In this document: positions 43,014 through 52,862 of the stretch, piece by piece
How positions within the stretch are numbered: position 1 is the stretch's first letter
Layout: each line of letters begins with the position of its first letter
Source of the DNA: Plesiocystis pacifica SIR-1
Lineage (GTDB): Bacteria > Myxococcota_A > Polyangia > Nannocystales > Nannocystaceae
Assembly: GCF_000170895.1 (NCBI RefSeq)
Contig: NZ_ABCS01000012.1
Coordinates: 1-64,000, forward strand
Length of the DNA stretch: 64,000 bases
Direction of reading: 5' to 3'
Translations under genes and position numbers: made by a program
Notes under the pieces: generated by a model
The model's database searches: none
What the model was told of the DNA's origin: nothing
Seen by the model: the letters and a program-made list of their open reading frames with translations, nothing else

Positions 43014-43127
43014 CTTCCATGCCACGGTTCGGCGAGGACCCACGGCACGCTCGAGGCGACCCATCACGCCAAGAGCCGCTCAGCCACCGATCCACGTCGA
43101 GACCGGCCGGCAGCTGGGACGGTTGCC

Positions 43128-43156
43128 CAGGGACTGCGAAGTTTTCACAGTCCCTG
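43128..43156. promoter_or_regulatory. 9-bp perfect inverted repeat upstream of the Rpn nuclease
   Basis: CAGGGACTG (43128-43136) and CAGTCCCTG (43148-43156), with the 11-base spacer CGAAGTTTTCA. It lies between the end of meaB (43211) and the start of the Rpn gene on the same leftward strand. It may terminate meaB transcription (no clear T-run) or act as an operator or end structure for the Rpn gene. The rest of the 143-bp spacer shows nothing else. Confidence 0.5.
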
Positions 43157-43210
43157 TCTACTTTAGCCGTCGTGGACGACGCCACGCCCGCCCTGCCCCA
43201 CGTCCACGAC

Positions 43211-44194
43211 TCAACCCAGGAACACCCGCAGCAACTCGCTGACGCCGTGGTCCGGCGTCAAGCTGCCCGCCCGGACCCGAGCCTCGATGGCCCCGATCGC
43301 CCCCCGCACGCCCGCGTGCTCCCGAAAGCGCTCGACCACGCCCCACTCGATGCTCCGCCACATCGCCTGCACGCGCTGCTCCGCGCGGCGAGGCTCCCAC
43401 TCCCCCGCGGCGCTCAAGGCCTCGCGGAAGCCCTCGACCTGCGCCCACAGCTCGGCCACGCCGACCCCCTCGAGCCCCGAGCAGGTGTGTACCGGGACGG
43501 TCCAGTGCGGGCTCTTTTGGGGCATGAGGTGGAGGGCGCGGGCGTACTCCACCCGGGCGCGCCGGGCCTTTTGTTCGTTGTCGCCGTCGGCCTTGTTGAC
43601 GGCGACCATGTCCGCGAGCTCGAGGATGCCGCGCTTGATGCCCTGGAGCTCGTCGCCAGCCCCCGCGAGCATGAGCACGAGGAAGAAGTCGACCATGCCC
43701 GCGACCATGGTCTCGCTCTGGCCCACGCCCACGGTCTCGACGAGCACGACCTCGTAGCCGGCCGCTTCGCACAGCAGCATGACCTCGCGGGTGCGCCGGG
43801 CGACGCCGCCGAGGGAGCCGCGGCTGGGCGAGGGGCGCACGAAGGCGAGGGGGTCCCGGGCGAGCTCTTGCATGCGCGTCTTGTCGCCGAGGATCGACCC
43901 GCCGCTGCGCGTGCTCGAAGGATCGACGGCGAGCACGGCCACGCGCGTGCCGGCGCCGGTGAGCTGCCGCCCCAGGGTCTCGATGAAGGTGCTCTTGCCG
44001 ACTCCCGGGACGCCGGTGATGCCCACGCGCAGGGCAGCGCCGGTGTGCGGGAGCAGGCGCTCGAGCAACGCACGGGCGCTGTGTTGATCGTCGGCGCGGC
44101 GGCTCTCGATCAAGGTGATGGCTCGGCCGAGGGCCGCGCGGGAGCCCGCGCGCACGCCCTCGGCGAGCTCGTCGACGCTGGGGCGCCTGCGCAT
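43211..44194 (-). CDS. meaB: MeaB, methylmalonyl-CoA mutase-associated GTPase
   Basis: A 327-aa G3E-family GTPase. It has the P-loop GVPGVGKSTF, the MeaB-type DPSSTRSGGSILGDKTRM switch, VETVGVGQSE and the base-specificity NKADG. MeaB protects and reactivates adenosylcobalamin-dependent methylmalonyl-CoA mutase by gating cofactor loading. The ATG follows directly after the mutB stop (one base), so it is in an operon mutA-mutB-meaB transcribed leftward. Cytoplasmic. A perfect inverted repeat lies 55 bp downstream of the stop. Confidence 0.95.
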   Translation of the reverse strand: MRRRPSVDELAEGVRAGSRAALGRAITLIESRRADDQHSARALLERLLPHTGAALRVGITGVPGVGKSTFIETLGRQLTGAGTRVAVLAVDPSSTRSGGSILGDKTRMQELARDPLAFVRPSPSRGSLGGVARRTREVMLLCEAAGYEVVLVETVGVGQSETMVAGMVDFFLVLMLAGAGDELQGIKRGILELADMVAVNKADGDNEQKARRARVEYARALHLMPQKSPHWTVPVHTCSGLEGVGVAELWAQVEGFREALSAAGEWEPRRAEQRVQAMWRSIEWGVVERFREHAGVRGAIGAIEARVRAGSLTPDHGVSELLRVFLG

Positions 44195-46432
44195 TCAGGC
44201 GTCTCCGGGCAGCGTGAGCTCCAGGCTCTTGGCGAGCTGGCTGAGGACCTCGTTGGCGGCCTCGGCCAGGACCGTGCCCGGGCCGAAGATCGCCGCCACG
44301 CCCATGGCCTTCAGCGCCGCGTGATCCTGCGGCGGCACGACCCCGCCGACGACGACCATGATGTCGGCGCGGTCGAGCTCGGCCAGGGCGCCCTGGAGCG
44401 CGGGCACGAGGGTCAGGTGACCGGCGGCCAGGGAGCTGACGCCGATGACGTGCACGTCGTTCTCGACGGCCTGGCGCGCGGTCTCGGCCGGGGTCTGGAA
44501 CAGCGGCCCCACGTCCACGTCGAAGCCCATGTCGGCGAAGCCGGTGGCGATGACCTTGGCCCCGCGGTCGTGGCCGTCCTGACCCATCTTGGCCACGAGC
44601 AGCCGGGGGCGACGGCCCTCTTGCTCCTCGAAGGCGGCCGTGCGCGCGAGCACCGAGGCGACGGTCTGCCCGCCCTGGCCGCGCGCTTTGATCTCGCTCG
44701 AGTACACCCCGGACAGGATACGCGTCTGGGCCTGGTGCCGTCCCCAGCCCTTGGCGCGCTCGAGGGCGAGGCTGATCTCGCCGACGGTGGCCTTGGCCCG
44801 GGCGGCGTCCACGGCCAGGGCCAGCAGGTTGTCGCGCTCGCTCGCGGCCCGGGTGTCCTCGGCGCAGCGGGTCAGGGCCTCGAGGCAAGAGCGCACCTGG
44901 GCCTCGTCGCGCTCGGCTCGGAGCTGCTTTAGGCGGCTCAGCTGGGCCTCGCGCACGGCCGAGTTGTCGACCTGGAGGACCTCGATGGCGGGCTCGTGCT
45001 CGAGGGCGCTGCGGTTGACCCCGACCACGACCTGGTCGCCGCTGTCGATGCGCGCCTGGGTGCGCGCGGCGGCCTCTTCGATGCGCAGCTTGGGCACGCC
45101 GGCCTCGATGGCCTTGGCCATCCCGCCCATGGCCTCGACCTCGGCCATCAGCGCCCGCGCCTTGTCGGCGAGCTCGTGGGTCAGGCGCTCGACGTAGTAG
45201 CTCCCGCCCCAGGGGTCGACGGTGTCGCAGATGCCGGTCTCTTGCTGGAGCTGGATCTGTGTGTTGCGAGCGATGCGGGCCGAGAACTCGCTGGGCAGGG
45301 CGAGGGCCTCGTCGAAGGCGTTGGTGTGCAGGCTCTGGGTGTGGCCCAAGGTCGCGGCCATGGCCTCGACGCAGGTCCGCGCGACATTGTTGAAAGGATC
45401 GCGAGCGGTCAGCGACCACCCCGAGGTCTGCGAGTGGGTGCGCAGGGCCAGGGACTTGGGGTTTTGGGGCTCGAACTGGCTGACGATCTCGGCCCACAGC
45501 ATGCGCGCGGCGCGGAGCTTGGCGACCTCCATGAAGTAGTTCATGCCGATCGCCCAGAAGAAGGAGATGCGCGGCACGAAGGCGTCGACGTCGAGGCCCG
45601 CGGCCAGGCCCGTGCGGATGTACTCGAGGCCGTCGGCGAGGGTGTAGGCGAGCTCGATGTCCGCCGTCGCCCCGGCCTCTTGCATGTGGTAGCCGGACAC
45701 CGAGATCGAGTTGAACTTGGGCATGTTCGCCGCCGTGTAGGCGAAGATGTCCCCGATGATCCGCATCGACGGGCCGGGCCCGTAGATGTAGGTGTTGCGG
45801 ACCATGAACTCCTTGAGGATGTCGTTTTGGATGGTCCCGGCGAGCTTCTGTGTGGCCACGCCCTGCTCTTGGGCGGCGACGATGTAGAGCGCCATGACCG
45901 GCAGCACGGCGCCGTTCATGGTCATCGACACGCTCATGCGATCGAGGGGGATGCGGTCGAACAGGATCCGCATGTCGAGGATCGAGTCGATGGCCACGCC
46001 GGCCATGCCGACGTCGCCGGTGACCCGGGGGTGATCGCTGTCGTAGCCGCGGTGGGTGGCGAGGTCGAAGGCGATCGACAGGCCCTTTTGCCCGGCCGCG
46101 AGGTTGCGCCGGTAAAAGGCGTTGCTCTGCTCGGCGGTGCTAAAGCCCGCGTACTGGCGGATGGTCCACGGACGCACGGCGTACATGGTCGAGTAGGGCC
46201 CGCGCAGGTAGGGGGCGATGCCGGGGGCGGTGTCGAGCTGGCCGCGGGCGGCGGGGCTGTCCTCGCCGCGCAGATCGTCGGCGGTGTAGAGCGGCGCGAC
46301 GGCGATGCCCTCGGGGGTCGACCAGGCCGGGCGCTCGCCCAGGGCCTCGCGCCAGCGCGCGGCGTCGGGGGCCGGGCCGGTGATCGCGTCGAAGTCGAGG
46401 GAGGACCAGTCGGGAAGCTTGCTGTCGCTCAT
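44195..46432 (-). CDS. mutB: Methylmalonyl-CoA mutase large subunit
   Basis: A 745-aa adenosylcobalamin-dependent mutase subunit interconverting (R)-methylmalonyl-CoA and succinyl-CoA. The TIM-barrel half contains [27 protein letters not shown] and [18 protein letters not shown]. The C-terminal cobalamin-binding domain carries the DxHxxG motif in [17 protein letters not shown] (about 612-625), the expected lower axial His. Length matches the catalytic alpha subunit. It begins one base after the mutA stop and is followed by meaB. Together with boxB/boxC it links acyl-CoA catabolism to succinyl-CoA. Confidence 0.96.
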   Translation of the reverse strand: MSDSKLPDWSSLDFDAITGPAPDAARWREALGERPAWSTPEGIAVAPLYTADDLRGEDSPAARGQLDTAPGIAPYLRGPYSTMYAVRPWTIRQYAGFSTAEQSNAFYRRNLAAGQKGLSIAFDLATHRGYDSDHPRVTGDVGMAGVAIDSILDMRILFDRIPLDRMSVSMTMNGAVLPVMALYIVAAQEQGVATQKLAGTIQNDILKEFMVRNTYIYGPGPSMRIIGDIFAYTAANMPKFNSISVSGYHMQEAGATADIELAYTLADGLEYIRTGLAAGLDVDAFVPRISFFWAIGMNYFMEVAKLRAARMLWAEIVSQFEPQNPKSLALRTHSQTSGWSLTARDPFNNVARTCVEAMAATLGHTQSLHTNAFDEALALPSEFSARIARNTQIQLQQETGICDTVDPWGGSYYVERLTHELADKARALMAEVEAMGGMAKAIEAGVPKLRIEEAAARTQARIDSGDQVVVGVNRSALEHEPAIEVLQVDNSAVREAQLSRLKQLRAERDEAQVRSCLEALTRCAEDTRAASERDNLLALAVDAARAKATVGEISLALERAKGWGRHQAQTRILSGVYSSEIKARGQGGQTVASVLARTAAFEEQEGRRPRLLVAKMGQDGHDRGAKVIATGFADMGFDVDVGPLFQTPAETARQAVENDVHVIGVSSLAAGHLTLVPALQGALAELDRADIMVVVGGVVPPQDHAALKAMGVAAIFGPGTVLAEAANEVLSQLAKSLELTLPGDA

Positions 46433-46433
46433 G

Positions 46434-48476
46434 TCAGGACGCCTCTCCAGCGGTGGGGGTGATGGGCGACTCGAGCCGGGTCAGGGCGTCGTCGAGGACC
46501 GAGAGGGCGTCGCAGCCCCGGTGGACGAAGTCGAGGTCGTCGCCCGAGAGGCCGTCGAGGCCCCACGCGCCGAGGTCGTCCTTGGGCGGGCGGCCGGCGA
46601 TCCACACCTTGGCGGCGCCGGCCGAGCGCAGGGCGTCGATCAGATCCGCGCCGTGCTCGGCGTAGTCCTCGTCTCGCCCGCACACGACGGCCAGGGAGGC
46701 TCCGGTCGCGGCGAAGGCCTCGCCCGCCGCGGCGACCTCGGTCTGGCCAGGGAGGGCCTCGACGGCGATGCCCCCGGCGGCGAACAAGTTGGCGGCGAAG
46801 TCCGTGCGCGCCTGGTGGCTGGCGAGGCTGCCCCAGTTGACGGCGACGAGGCGCGGCGCGGGCTCGAGGGTGGCCGCGCGGGCGCGCAGGGCCTCGTAGG
46901 GCGCGGCGGCGCGGAGCCGGGGCAGGGGCTCGGGGAGCTCGGCGGGCTCGAGCACGGGGGCGGTGCGGTGCGGCGCCTCGAAGTCCTCGGGGGGCGCGTC
47001 GGCGCTCTGCTCGGGCGGCGGGTGGCCGTCGAGGACGGGGAAGGTCGAGACCCCGGTGATCGGTCGGCGGCGCCGGGCGATCTGGCGGCCGAGGGCGTCG
47101 GCCTGCTCGCGGATGTGGGCCTGGACGCGGCCGCTGACGAGGCCGGCGACCAGCCCGCCCTCGCCCTCGATGGCCTGGAAGCGGGTCCAGGCCGCGCGCG
47201 CGATGGCGTCGGTGAGCGCCTCGACGGCCCAGCTGCCGCCGGCCGGATCGATGACTCGGTCGAGCCCGCACTCGTCGCGCAGGATCGCCTGGGTGTTCAC
47301 GGCCAGGCGTCGGCCCAGCTCGCTGCCCCGGCCGAGCCCGCCGACGGCGTCGCCCTCGGGGCCGCACAGGCCGTCGAAGCTCGCGGTCGCGATGGAGTCC
47401 GCCCCGCCGACGGCGGCGGCGAAGGTGCCCACGGTCCCGCGCAGGAGGTTGACCCAGGGCCCCACGCGGGTCCACTCGCGGCGTGAGCTGGTCGCGTGGA
47501 TCCACAGCGGGGCGCGCTCGAGGCTCAGCCCGCACGCGGTCGTCAGCTTGGCCCACAGCGTCCGCGCGGCGCGGAGCTTGGCGATGGCCTCGAAGGGCCG
47601 GCCGGCGATGGGCAGGGTGAGGACGACGGTGGGCAGCAGGTCCGCCGCCTCGAGGCCCAGGGGCTCCCCGCGGCGCAGGAGCTCGGCGAGGCTGGCGAGG
47701 GCCAGGGCGAGCTCCTCGGCGTCGCCGGCCCCGGCGTCGTGGTAGGCCTCCGTCGACACGCCCACGAGCCCGAGGGGGCTGCCGAGCACGGCGTCGACGC
47801 CCTCACCCAGGGCGGCCTCGAAGCTGCGCTCGAGGCTCCCGGTGCGCAGCAGGGGCGTGAAGGGGTCGTAGATCACGCCGCCGCGCAGGGGCGGGGCGAG
47901 CACGCCGCCGCTGAGCTGGGGCGCCTCGTCCTCGTCGAGCCCCGCGTCGGCGAGGTAGTCCTCGATGCCGTCGAGGACCGGTCGGGCGAGGAGCCCGGCG
48001 TGGATCAGCAGGGTCGTCTCGGCGACGTCGAGGCCGTCGAGCAGAGCCGGCACGTCCTGGCTGGGGTCGAGCAATAGCCCCGTCGACTCGCCGTCCGGAG
48101 CCCGCCCCGCCTGGAGCTGATCGTCGAGGACGACCGCAAAGCCATGGGCGCCAAACTGGGCGTCGTGGCGCGCGGCTGCGTTGGCGGCCCGCACGTCGGC
48201 GTGGCGCAGCTCCTGGACCGCCAACCACCCGCTTCCTGCGGCGGCTCCACCCGCCGTGCGCCCGCGCGTACCCGGAAACTGCCCTGGGAGCGAGTTTGCG
48301 TGCGAGTTTGAGTCCTCGCTGTTCCCATCCCCCGTGTCCCCCATGTAGAGGGGCTCGACGGGGACGCCGTCCGCCGTCGCGCGCTGGAGGGAACTCAGCG
48401 GTCGACCTTTGAGATCCTTCTCGGCCTTGGCCTGCCACTGTTCGCGGGTTACCGGCGGGAATTTTGCTGCGCTCAT
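46434..48476 (-). CDS. mutA: Methylmalonyl-CoA mutase small subunit
   Basis: A 680-aa, catalytically inactive partner of MutB, with a TIM-barrel-like and a degenerate C-terminal flavodoxin-like domain that lacks DxHxxG. Recognisable stretches include [45 protein letters not shown]-like sequence, [21 protein letters not shown] and [11 protein letters not shown]. An insertion near residue 45 (Asp/Ser/Gly-rich) separates it from standard MutA. The start ATG at 48476 has TAGGAGG three bases upstream. First gene of mutA-mutB-meaB, diverging from map over 166 bp with no recognised signal. Confidence 0.93.
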   Translation of the reverse strand: MSAAKFPPVTREQWQAKAEKDLKGRPLSSLQRATADGVPVEPLYMGDTGDGNSEDSNSHANSLPGQFPGTRGRTAGGAAAGSGWLAVQELRHADVRAANAAARHDAQFGAHGFAVVLDDQLQAGRAPDGESTGLLLDPSQDVPALLDGLDVAETTLLIHAGLLARPVLDGIEDYLADAGLDEDEAPQLSGGVLAPPLRGGVIYDPFTPLLRTGSLERSFEAALGEGVDAVLGSPLGLVGVSTEAYHDAGAGDAEELALALASLAELLRRGEPLGLEAADLLPTVVLTLPIAGRPFEAIAKLRAARTLWAKLTTACGLSLERAPLWIHATSSRREWTRVGPWVNLLRGTVGTFAAAVGGADSIATASFDGLCGPEGDAVGGLGRGSELGRRLAVNTQAILRDECGLDRVIDPAGGSWAVEALTDAIARAAWTRFQAIEGEGGLVAGLVSGRVQAHIREQADALGRQIARRRRPITGVSTFPVLDGHPPPEQSADAPPEDFEAPHRTAPVLEPAELPEPLPRLRAAAPYEALRARAATLEPAPRLVAVNWGSLASHQARTDFAANLFAAGGIAVEALPGQTEVAAAGEAFAATGASLAVVCGRDEDYAEHGADLIDALRSAGAAKVWIAGRPPKDDLGAWGLDGLSGDDLDFVHRGCDALSVLDDALTRLESPITPTAGEAS

Positions 48477-48642
48477 CAGCCTCCTACGCGTGCAGCTATA
48501 TCGCACGCCCACCCCCGACACGAGACGGGGGCGATCGAGCGCACCCACCCGGCATCGAATCGCGCACACGGCCCGCCCGAGCAGCCGTGAGCTGGCTCGC
48601 GCCCCGTTGACGGCCTCAGGGTCCTCGGTTAGGAAGCCAGCC

Positions 48643-49428
48643 ATGGCCATCGTCATTCACGGAGCCCAAGACATCGAGAAGATGCGCGTCGCGGGCAAGG
48701 TCGCCGCCGGGACCCTCGCCTACGTGGCGAGCAAGCTGCGCGCGGGCGTGACGACCGGCCAGATCGACGAGTGGGTCCGCGAGGACACGGCCCGCCGGGG
48801 CGCCCAGCCCAGCCAGCTCGGCTACAAGGGCTTCCCCGCCGCCGTCTGCACCTCGCGCAACGAGGTCATCTGCCACGGCATCCCCAACCCCGCCCACGTG
48901 CTGAAGCCGGGCGACATCGTCAACGTCGACGTCACCTCCAACATCGACGGCTTCCACGGCGACACCTCCGCGACCTTCGAGATCGGGGAGATCAGCGACG
49001 ACGCCCGCCACGTCACCGAGGTCTGCAAGCGCTGCCTGCAAGCCGGCATCGACGTCGTGCGCCACGGCGCGCGCCTGGGCGACATCGGGGCCGCGATCCT
49101 CGAGATCGCCACCGCCGAGGGCTGCGGCGTCGTCGAGGAGTTCGGCGGCCACGGCATCGGCCGCAAGATGCACATGGCTCCCCACGTGCCCCACCGCGGC
49201 AAGGCCGGCCGAGGCGTGCGCCTGCGCGCCGGGATGACCTTCACCATCGAGCCGATGATCACCATCGGCCACCCGCGGGTCGTTCACCTCGACGACGGCT
49301 GGACCGTCGTCACCCACGACGGCACCCCGACGGCGCAGTTCGAGCACACGATCTTGGTGACCAAAGAGGGCTACGAGATCCTGACGGCTCAGCCCGAGCC
49401 GCTGCCGCTCAAGCGTCCGGCGGCTTGA
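48643..49428 (+). CDS. map: Type I methionine aminopeptidase
   Basis: A 261-aa enzyme that removes initiator Met. The metal-ligand set is visible: Asp in VNVDVTS and HGDTSAT, His in EFGGHGIG, Glu in FTIEPMI and Glu in AQFEHTILV; length fits type Ia MetAP. ATG at 48643 is preceded by AGGAAG. A GC hairpin (49452-49475) follows the stop. It diverges from mutA. Cytoplasmic housekeeping gene, although many bacteria of this size carry more than one copy. Confidence 0.95.
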   Translation: MAIVIHGAQDIEKMRVAGKVAAGTLAYVASKLRAGVTTGQIDEWVREDTARRGAQPSQLGYKGFPAAVCTSRNEVICHGIPNPAHVLKPGDIVNVDVTSNIDGFHGDTSATFEIGEISDDARHVTEVCKRCLQAGIDVVRHGARLGDIGAAILEIATAEGCGVVEEFGGHGIGRKMHMAPHVPHRGKAGRGVRLRAGMTFTIEPMITIGHPRVVHLDDGWTVVTHDGTPTAQFEHTILVTKEGYEILTAQPEPLPLKRPAA

Positions 49429-49451
49429 GCCCCAGCAGCCCAAGCGTGACC

Positions 49452-49475
49452 GCCCACGCGCGAATTACCGTGGGC
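49452..49475 (+). terminator. Hairpin downstream of map
   Basis: GCCCACG (49452-49458) and CGTGGGC (49469-49475) form a perfect 7-bp stem with a 10-base loop, 24 bp after the map stop. An A-run rather than a T-run follows, so it is not a classical intrinsic terminator. Confidence 0.35.
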
Positions 49476-49532
49476 TAAAAAACGCGTCCAAGCCGCTGAT
49501 CGATCCGGGGCGCTGGAGGTACACCCCGCTCG

Positions 49533-50441
49533 ATGCGCCTCTTCCCCCGGTTCACCTTCGCCCTGACCTCCGTAGGCATCGCCCTGGCTGCCTCCCTCAG
49601 CCTGGCGCCGTCGACGGCAGAGGCCGCCGAGGTCATGTGCTCCAACGACTACGGCTCGTGCTCCGTGTCCAACGACGGCTTCGACTCGATCTTCTGCGAG
49701 TGCGAGGGCGGCGCGGGCGGGGGCTCGACGGGCGGGGACGACCTCGCGGGGCTGAGCGAGGCGGAGCTCATGGAGGTCTGCGAGGGCTGGCTGATGGACT
49801 GCGAGGAGTTCGGCTCGGAGTCGGGCTCTGGCGAGGGCGAGACGGGGGTCTTCGACGAGGGCTTCGAGACGACCTTCGGGACCGTCGACGAGGGCGTCGA
49901 CACGGACTGGGGCGAGTCGACGACTGGGGGCCTCGACGAGGGCTTCGAGACGACCTTCGGGACCTTCGACGAGGGCCTCGACACGGAGGACTGGGGGGAG
50001 ACGACCTTCGGCGACGAGGGCTTCGAGACCTTCGGTGAAGAGGGCAACGAGAGCACGACCGGCGGGCTCGACTCGGACACGGGCGAGGGCGACGGGACCA
50101 CGGGCACTAGCGACGGCGGCACGGCCGACTCGGGCGGAGGCGACGACGCGGCCGACTCCGGGGGCACGACGACGGGCGCGGGCGAGACCAGCGACGGCGG
50201 CGAGTCCAGCGACGGCGAAGAGGGCGGCGAGACCGGGACCGACGGCGAGTCCGAGGGCAACGCCAACACCGACGAAGCCGCGGACGATGGGGAGACCGCG
50301 GGCGGAGAGACCGGCGGCGGCCAGGACCTCGACGAGGCCGGCTGCAGCTGCTCGGCCGAAGACGCCGGGACCCTGCGCAACATGGGCCTGGCGGTGGTGC
50401 TGCTCGTCGGCGCCTTCGGCCTGCGCCGCCGGGAAGACTGA
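49533..50441 (+). CDS. Acidic repeat surface protein with a MYXO-CTERM-like tail
   Basis: A 302-aa exported protein with a signal peptide ending in AEA. A short Cys-containing region is followed by about 170 residues rich in Gly, Glu, Asp and Thr, including two imperfect copies of a DEGFETTFGT unit. The C-terminus GCSCSAED, a hydrophobic helix (MGLAVVLLVGAFGL) and RRRED form a MYXO-CTERM-like sorting signal, in which a Cys is processed and the protein retained at the outer surface. Function unknown; probably a long acidic surface stalk. Confidence 0.78.
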   Translation: MRLFPRFTFALTSVGIALAASLSLAPSTAEAAEVMCSNDYGSCSVSNDGFDSIFCECEGGAGGGSTGGDDLAGLSEAELMEVCEGWLMDCEEFGSESGSGEGETGVFDEGFETTFGTVDEGVDTDWGESTTGGLDEGFETTFGTFDEGLDTEDWGETTFGDEGFETFGEEGNESTTGGLDSDTGEGDGTTGTSDGGTADSGGGDDAADSGGTTTGAGETSDGGESSDGEEGGETGTDGESEGNANTDEAADDGETAGGETGGGQDLDEAGCSCSAEDAGTLRNMGLAVVLLVGAFGLRRRED

Positions 50442-50472
50442 GCCGCGGACTTCACAGCCCCTGAACCGCGGC

Positions 50473-50829
50473 TCACTCGCCGAGGAAGGGCTCGACGTCC
50501 GTCCACTGGCAGCCCTCGTTGAGGGCGGCGTAGCTGACGACCATGTTGCTCATCAGCCCGGGCGCGGGTCCTTGGAGCTCGAACTGGGTCTCGAGGACGC
50601 CTGCCGAGCAGGTGCAGGCGAAGGTCGCGGTCCCGGGCTCTCGCTGGCAGGACACGCTGCGCTCTTCGGGCCCTCGGGTGCACTCGGAGAAGCGGTAGTC
50701 GAGGTTGTCGGTCGAGAGGTCTTCCTCGAGCCCGACGCACTTGCCCTTGCACCCCGACAGGCCCGCGCTGACGGCCGCCGCGAGCAAGAGCGCGGTCAGG
50801 GCCCTGGGGATCGCGGCGCTGGCTTTCAC
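50473..50829 (-). CDS. Small Cys-rich lipoprotein, unknown function
   Basis: A 118-aa predicted lipoprotein (lipobox GLSGC, Cys27) with six further Cys (in GKCVG, SECTRG, VSCQR, ACTCS and EGCQW), suggesting disulphide-stabilised folding outside the cytoplasm. No family recognised. It begins 49 bp downstream of the P450 gene on the same strand and could be cotranscribed with the P450/TetR unit. Confidence 0.65.
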   Translation of the reverse strand: MKASAAIPRALTALLLAAAVSAGLSGCKGKCVGLEEDLSTDNLDYRFSECTRGPEERSVSCQREPGTATFACTCSAGVLETQFELQGPAPGLMSNMVVSYAALNEGCQWTDVEPFLGE

Positions 50830-50878
50830 GGGAGCGATTGTACGCGAACTCGGTCCGCGCAGATGCGCCTGCCCAAGC

Positions 50879-52144
50879 TCAGCGCAGGCGGACGGGCAGC
50901 GCTCGATAGCGGCGCATCAGCGCCGTCGGCTGGACCTCGAGCTGCTCCGGGGGCACGGCGAGCTGCAGCTTCGGCGCGCGCTCGAACAGGCGCTCGAGGG
51001 CGATGCGGGTCTCCATGCGCGCGAGCGGGGCCCCGATGCAGTAGTGCACGCCCTGGCCAAAGCCCAGGTGCTTGTTGGGCGTGCGCGTGATGTCGAAGAC
51101 GGTCGGCCTGTCGAAGGCCCGGGGGTCGCGGTTGGCCGCGCCGAGCACGGCAAACATCGCGCTGCCCCGGGGGACGACGACGCCCGAGAGCTCGATGTCC
51201 TCGGCGGCGTACATGGCCTCGCCGCCCTGGACCGAGCCGTGGAAGCGGTTGACCTCCTCGATCGCCGCGTCGAGCTTGGCCCGCTCCGAGAGGGCGAGCT
51301 CGCGCTGCTCGGGGTACAGCAGCAGCATGAGCACGGCGTTGGTGATGAGATAGACCGTGGTCTCGTAGCCGGCGAAGGTCAGCAAAAAGGCCATGGCCAC
51401 GATCTCGTCGTCGCTGAGCCGGTCGCCGTCGACCTCGGCGGTGACGAGGTTGCTGAGGATGTCCTCGCCCGGGTTGGCGCGCTTGGCCACGACGAGCTGG
51501 CGGACGAAGCGGTCGAGGCGGGGCGCCTCCCAAAACAGGAGCTTGAGCAGGCTCGCTACCCCAAAGCGCCGGGACATGAAGGACACGCCGTCGATGAAGA
51601 TATTGATCTCCTCGTCGGACACGCCCATCATTTCGCTGATCACCGTGACGGGGATCGGCAGGCTGTAGGCTTGGATGAGGTCGATGGTCCCGCCGCGCTT
51701 CAGCGCGTCGTCGAGGAGCTCGTCGACGAGGGCCTCGATGCGATTCTCGATGCCCTTGATGGCCCGGGGCGTGAACGCCTGGTGGACGAGGTTGCGCAGG
51801 CGCCGGTGCTCGGGATCGTCGGTGTTGATCATCGAGCTGACGAGGTGCCGGACCGAGCGGGGGACGGGGTAGCCGCCCTCGCCCGACTTGCCCTTGGCCT
51901 TGGCGCGGTTTCGGGTGACGCGCTGCTTGTCCTTGAGGATGGTCAGGCAGTCGTCGTAGCGGCTCACGAGGTGGGCGCGCATCATGCCGAAGCGCCCGGG
52001 GGTCACGGGCGCGTGCTCGAGCAGCCAGTCGAAGGTCGGGTAGGGGTTGGCGATGAACTCGGGATCGGCGATGTTCAGCGGCAGCTTCGGCGCGAAGTCG
52101 GCGCGGGCGGGGGTGAGGAACGCGGGCAGGGTGGTCGTGTTCAT
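50879..52144 (-). CDS. Cytochrome P450
   Basis: A 421-aa class I-type bacterial P450. The I-helix oxygen-binding motif is AGYETT (258-263), the K-helix ExxR is Glu297-Arg300 in EEVNR, and the heme-Cys loop is FGQGVHYCIG with Cys369. It is soluble, with no membrane anchor. It should catalyse NAD(P)H/ferredoxin-dependent hydroxylation or similar oxidation; the substrate and redox partners are unknown. It follows a TetR regulator gene by 48 bp and sits in a leftward series with an RND pump, suggesting detoxification or tailoring of a lipophilic compound. Confidence 0.93.
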   Translation of the reverse strand: MNTTTLPAFLTPARADFAPKLPLNIADPEFIANPYPTFDWLLEHAPVTPGRFGMMRAHLVSRYDDCLTILKDKQRVTRNRAKAKGKSGEGGYPVPRSVRHLVSSMINTDDPEHRRLRNLVHQAFTPRAIKGIENRIEALVDELLDDALKRGGTIDLIQAYSLPIPVTVISEMMGVSDEEINIFIDGVSFMSRRFGVASLLKLLFWEAPRLDRFVRQLVVAKRANPGEDILSNLVTAEVDGDRLSDDEIVAMAFLLTFAGYETTVYLITNAVLMLLLYPEQRELALSERAKLDAAIEEVNRFHGSVQGGEAMYAAEDIELSGVVVPRGSAMFAVLGAANRDPRAFDRPTVFDITRTPNKHLGFGQGVHYCIGAPLARMETRIALERLFERAPKLQLAVPPEQLEVQPTALMRRYRALPVRLR

Positions 52145-52192
52145 GGCGCTTGCTCCCAGAGTTGGTTCAAACAGTTGGGTCAGACAGCTGGT

Positions 52193-52774
52193 TCAGTCCG
52201 CGGGCGCCCCGAGCAGGGCGTAGGCGATGGCTGCGAGGTAGGCGTGGATGTCGAAGTTGGGGATCACGGCGAGCTGCAACATGCCGCCGAGGAGGCCGCC
52301 CTGGACCCGCTGAGCGAGGACCGGGGCCGGGTTGGGGTCGCGGATGCGGCCGCTTTGTTGGAGCGCGCTGATCGCCTCGGTCAGCGTGGCCGTGAGCGGC
52401 TCGACCTGCGAGATCATGAGCTCGGCGATGCGCGGGTTGGTCAGGGCCTCGGCCCACAGGCTGAGCTCGACGCGGATCTCTCGGTCGAGGTCTGGGCGAT
52501 CGAAGGAGCCGAGGATGATCGCGCGGATCCGGTCCTCGGGCTCGAGCGCCTGGATCTCCGCCATCATCGGCTCGACCTCGGCGATGACCATGCCGGCGAT
52601 CAGCGCTTCCTTGCTGGCGAAGTAGCGGTAGACCGCGCCGGCGCTGAGCTTGGCCTCGCGGCAGATGTCGCGCATGGAGGTCGCGTGGAAGCCGCGCTCG
52701 GCGAAGCAGGCCAGGGCGGCTTCGAGAATTTGCCGTCTGCGCGCCTCGAGGTGCGCTTCGCTGACCTTTGGCAT
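52193..52774 (-). CDS. TetR/AcrR-family transcriptional regulator
   Basis: A 193-aa regulator. The N-terminal helix-turn-helix (ILEAALACFAERGFHATSMR, ICREAKLSAGAVYRYFASKE, residues about 16-50) is canonical; the C-terminal 140 residues form the ligand-binding helical domain. Its ATG at 52774 lies immediately downstream of an imperfect palindrome at 52782-52793 and an AT-rich tract, a likely operator. It is followed by the P450 gene and preceded by the RND pump genes on the same strand. Repression of these genes and itself is inferred. Confidence 0.92.
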   Translation of the reverse strand: MPKVSEAHLEARRRQILEAALACFAERGFHATSMRDICREAKLSAGAVYRYFASKEALIAGMVIAEVEPMMAEIQALEPEDRIRAIILGSFDRPDLDREIRVELSLWAEALTNPRIAELMISQVEPLTATLTEAISALQQSGRIRDPNPAPVLAQRVQGGLLGGMLQLAVIPNFDIHAYLAAIAYALLGAPAD

Positions 52775-52781
52775 GTAAAAC

Positions 52782-52793
52782 GAATGACCGTTC
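52782..52793. promoter_or_regulatory. Candidate TetR operator upstream of the TetR gene
   Basis: GAATGACCGTTC, a 12-bp imperfect dyad (half-sites GAATG and, on the other strand, GAACG), lies 8 bp before the TetR start in an AT-rich stretch unusual for this genome. Such dyads are typical sites for TetR-family autoregulation. Binding is inferred from position and symmetry only. Confidence 0.45.
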
Positions 52794-52810
52794 TTTTTCT
52801 TTCGCGCAAC

Positions 52811-52834
52811 AAAAAAATCGCAACCCGGCCGCGA
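52811..52834 (-). terminator. Short stem with U-tract after the RND pump gene
   Basis: On the leftward strand, TCGC and GCGA form a weak 4-bp stem around GGCCGGGTT, followed directly by seven T (A run 52811-52817). It is the longest U-tract seen in the window and would terminate RND-pump transcription 30 bp after its stop, separating it from tetR. The stem is short, so this is tentative. Confidence 0.35.
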
Positions 52835-52862
52835 GAGCGACCAGTCGGTGTTCGAGGAGCGT

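Noticed and set aside
52811-52817. The A-run considered as part of a -10 box for tetR
   Set aside because: On the leftward strand it is a T-run; no -10/-35 pair of acceptable spacing was found, so it is treated as a possible terminator tail.
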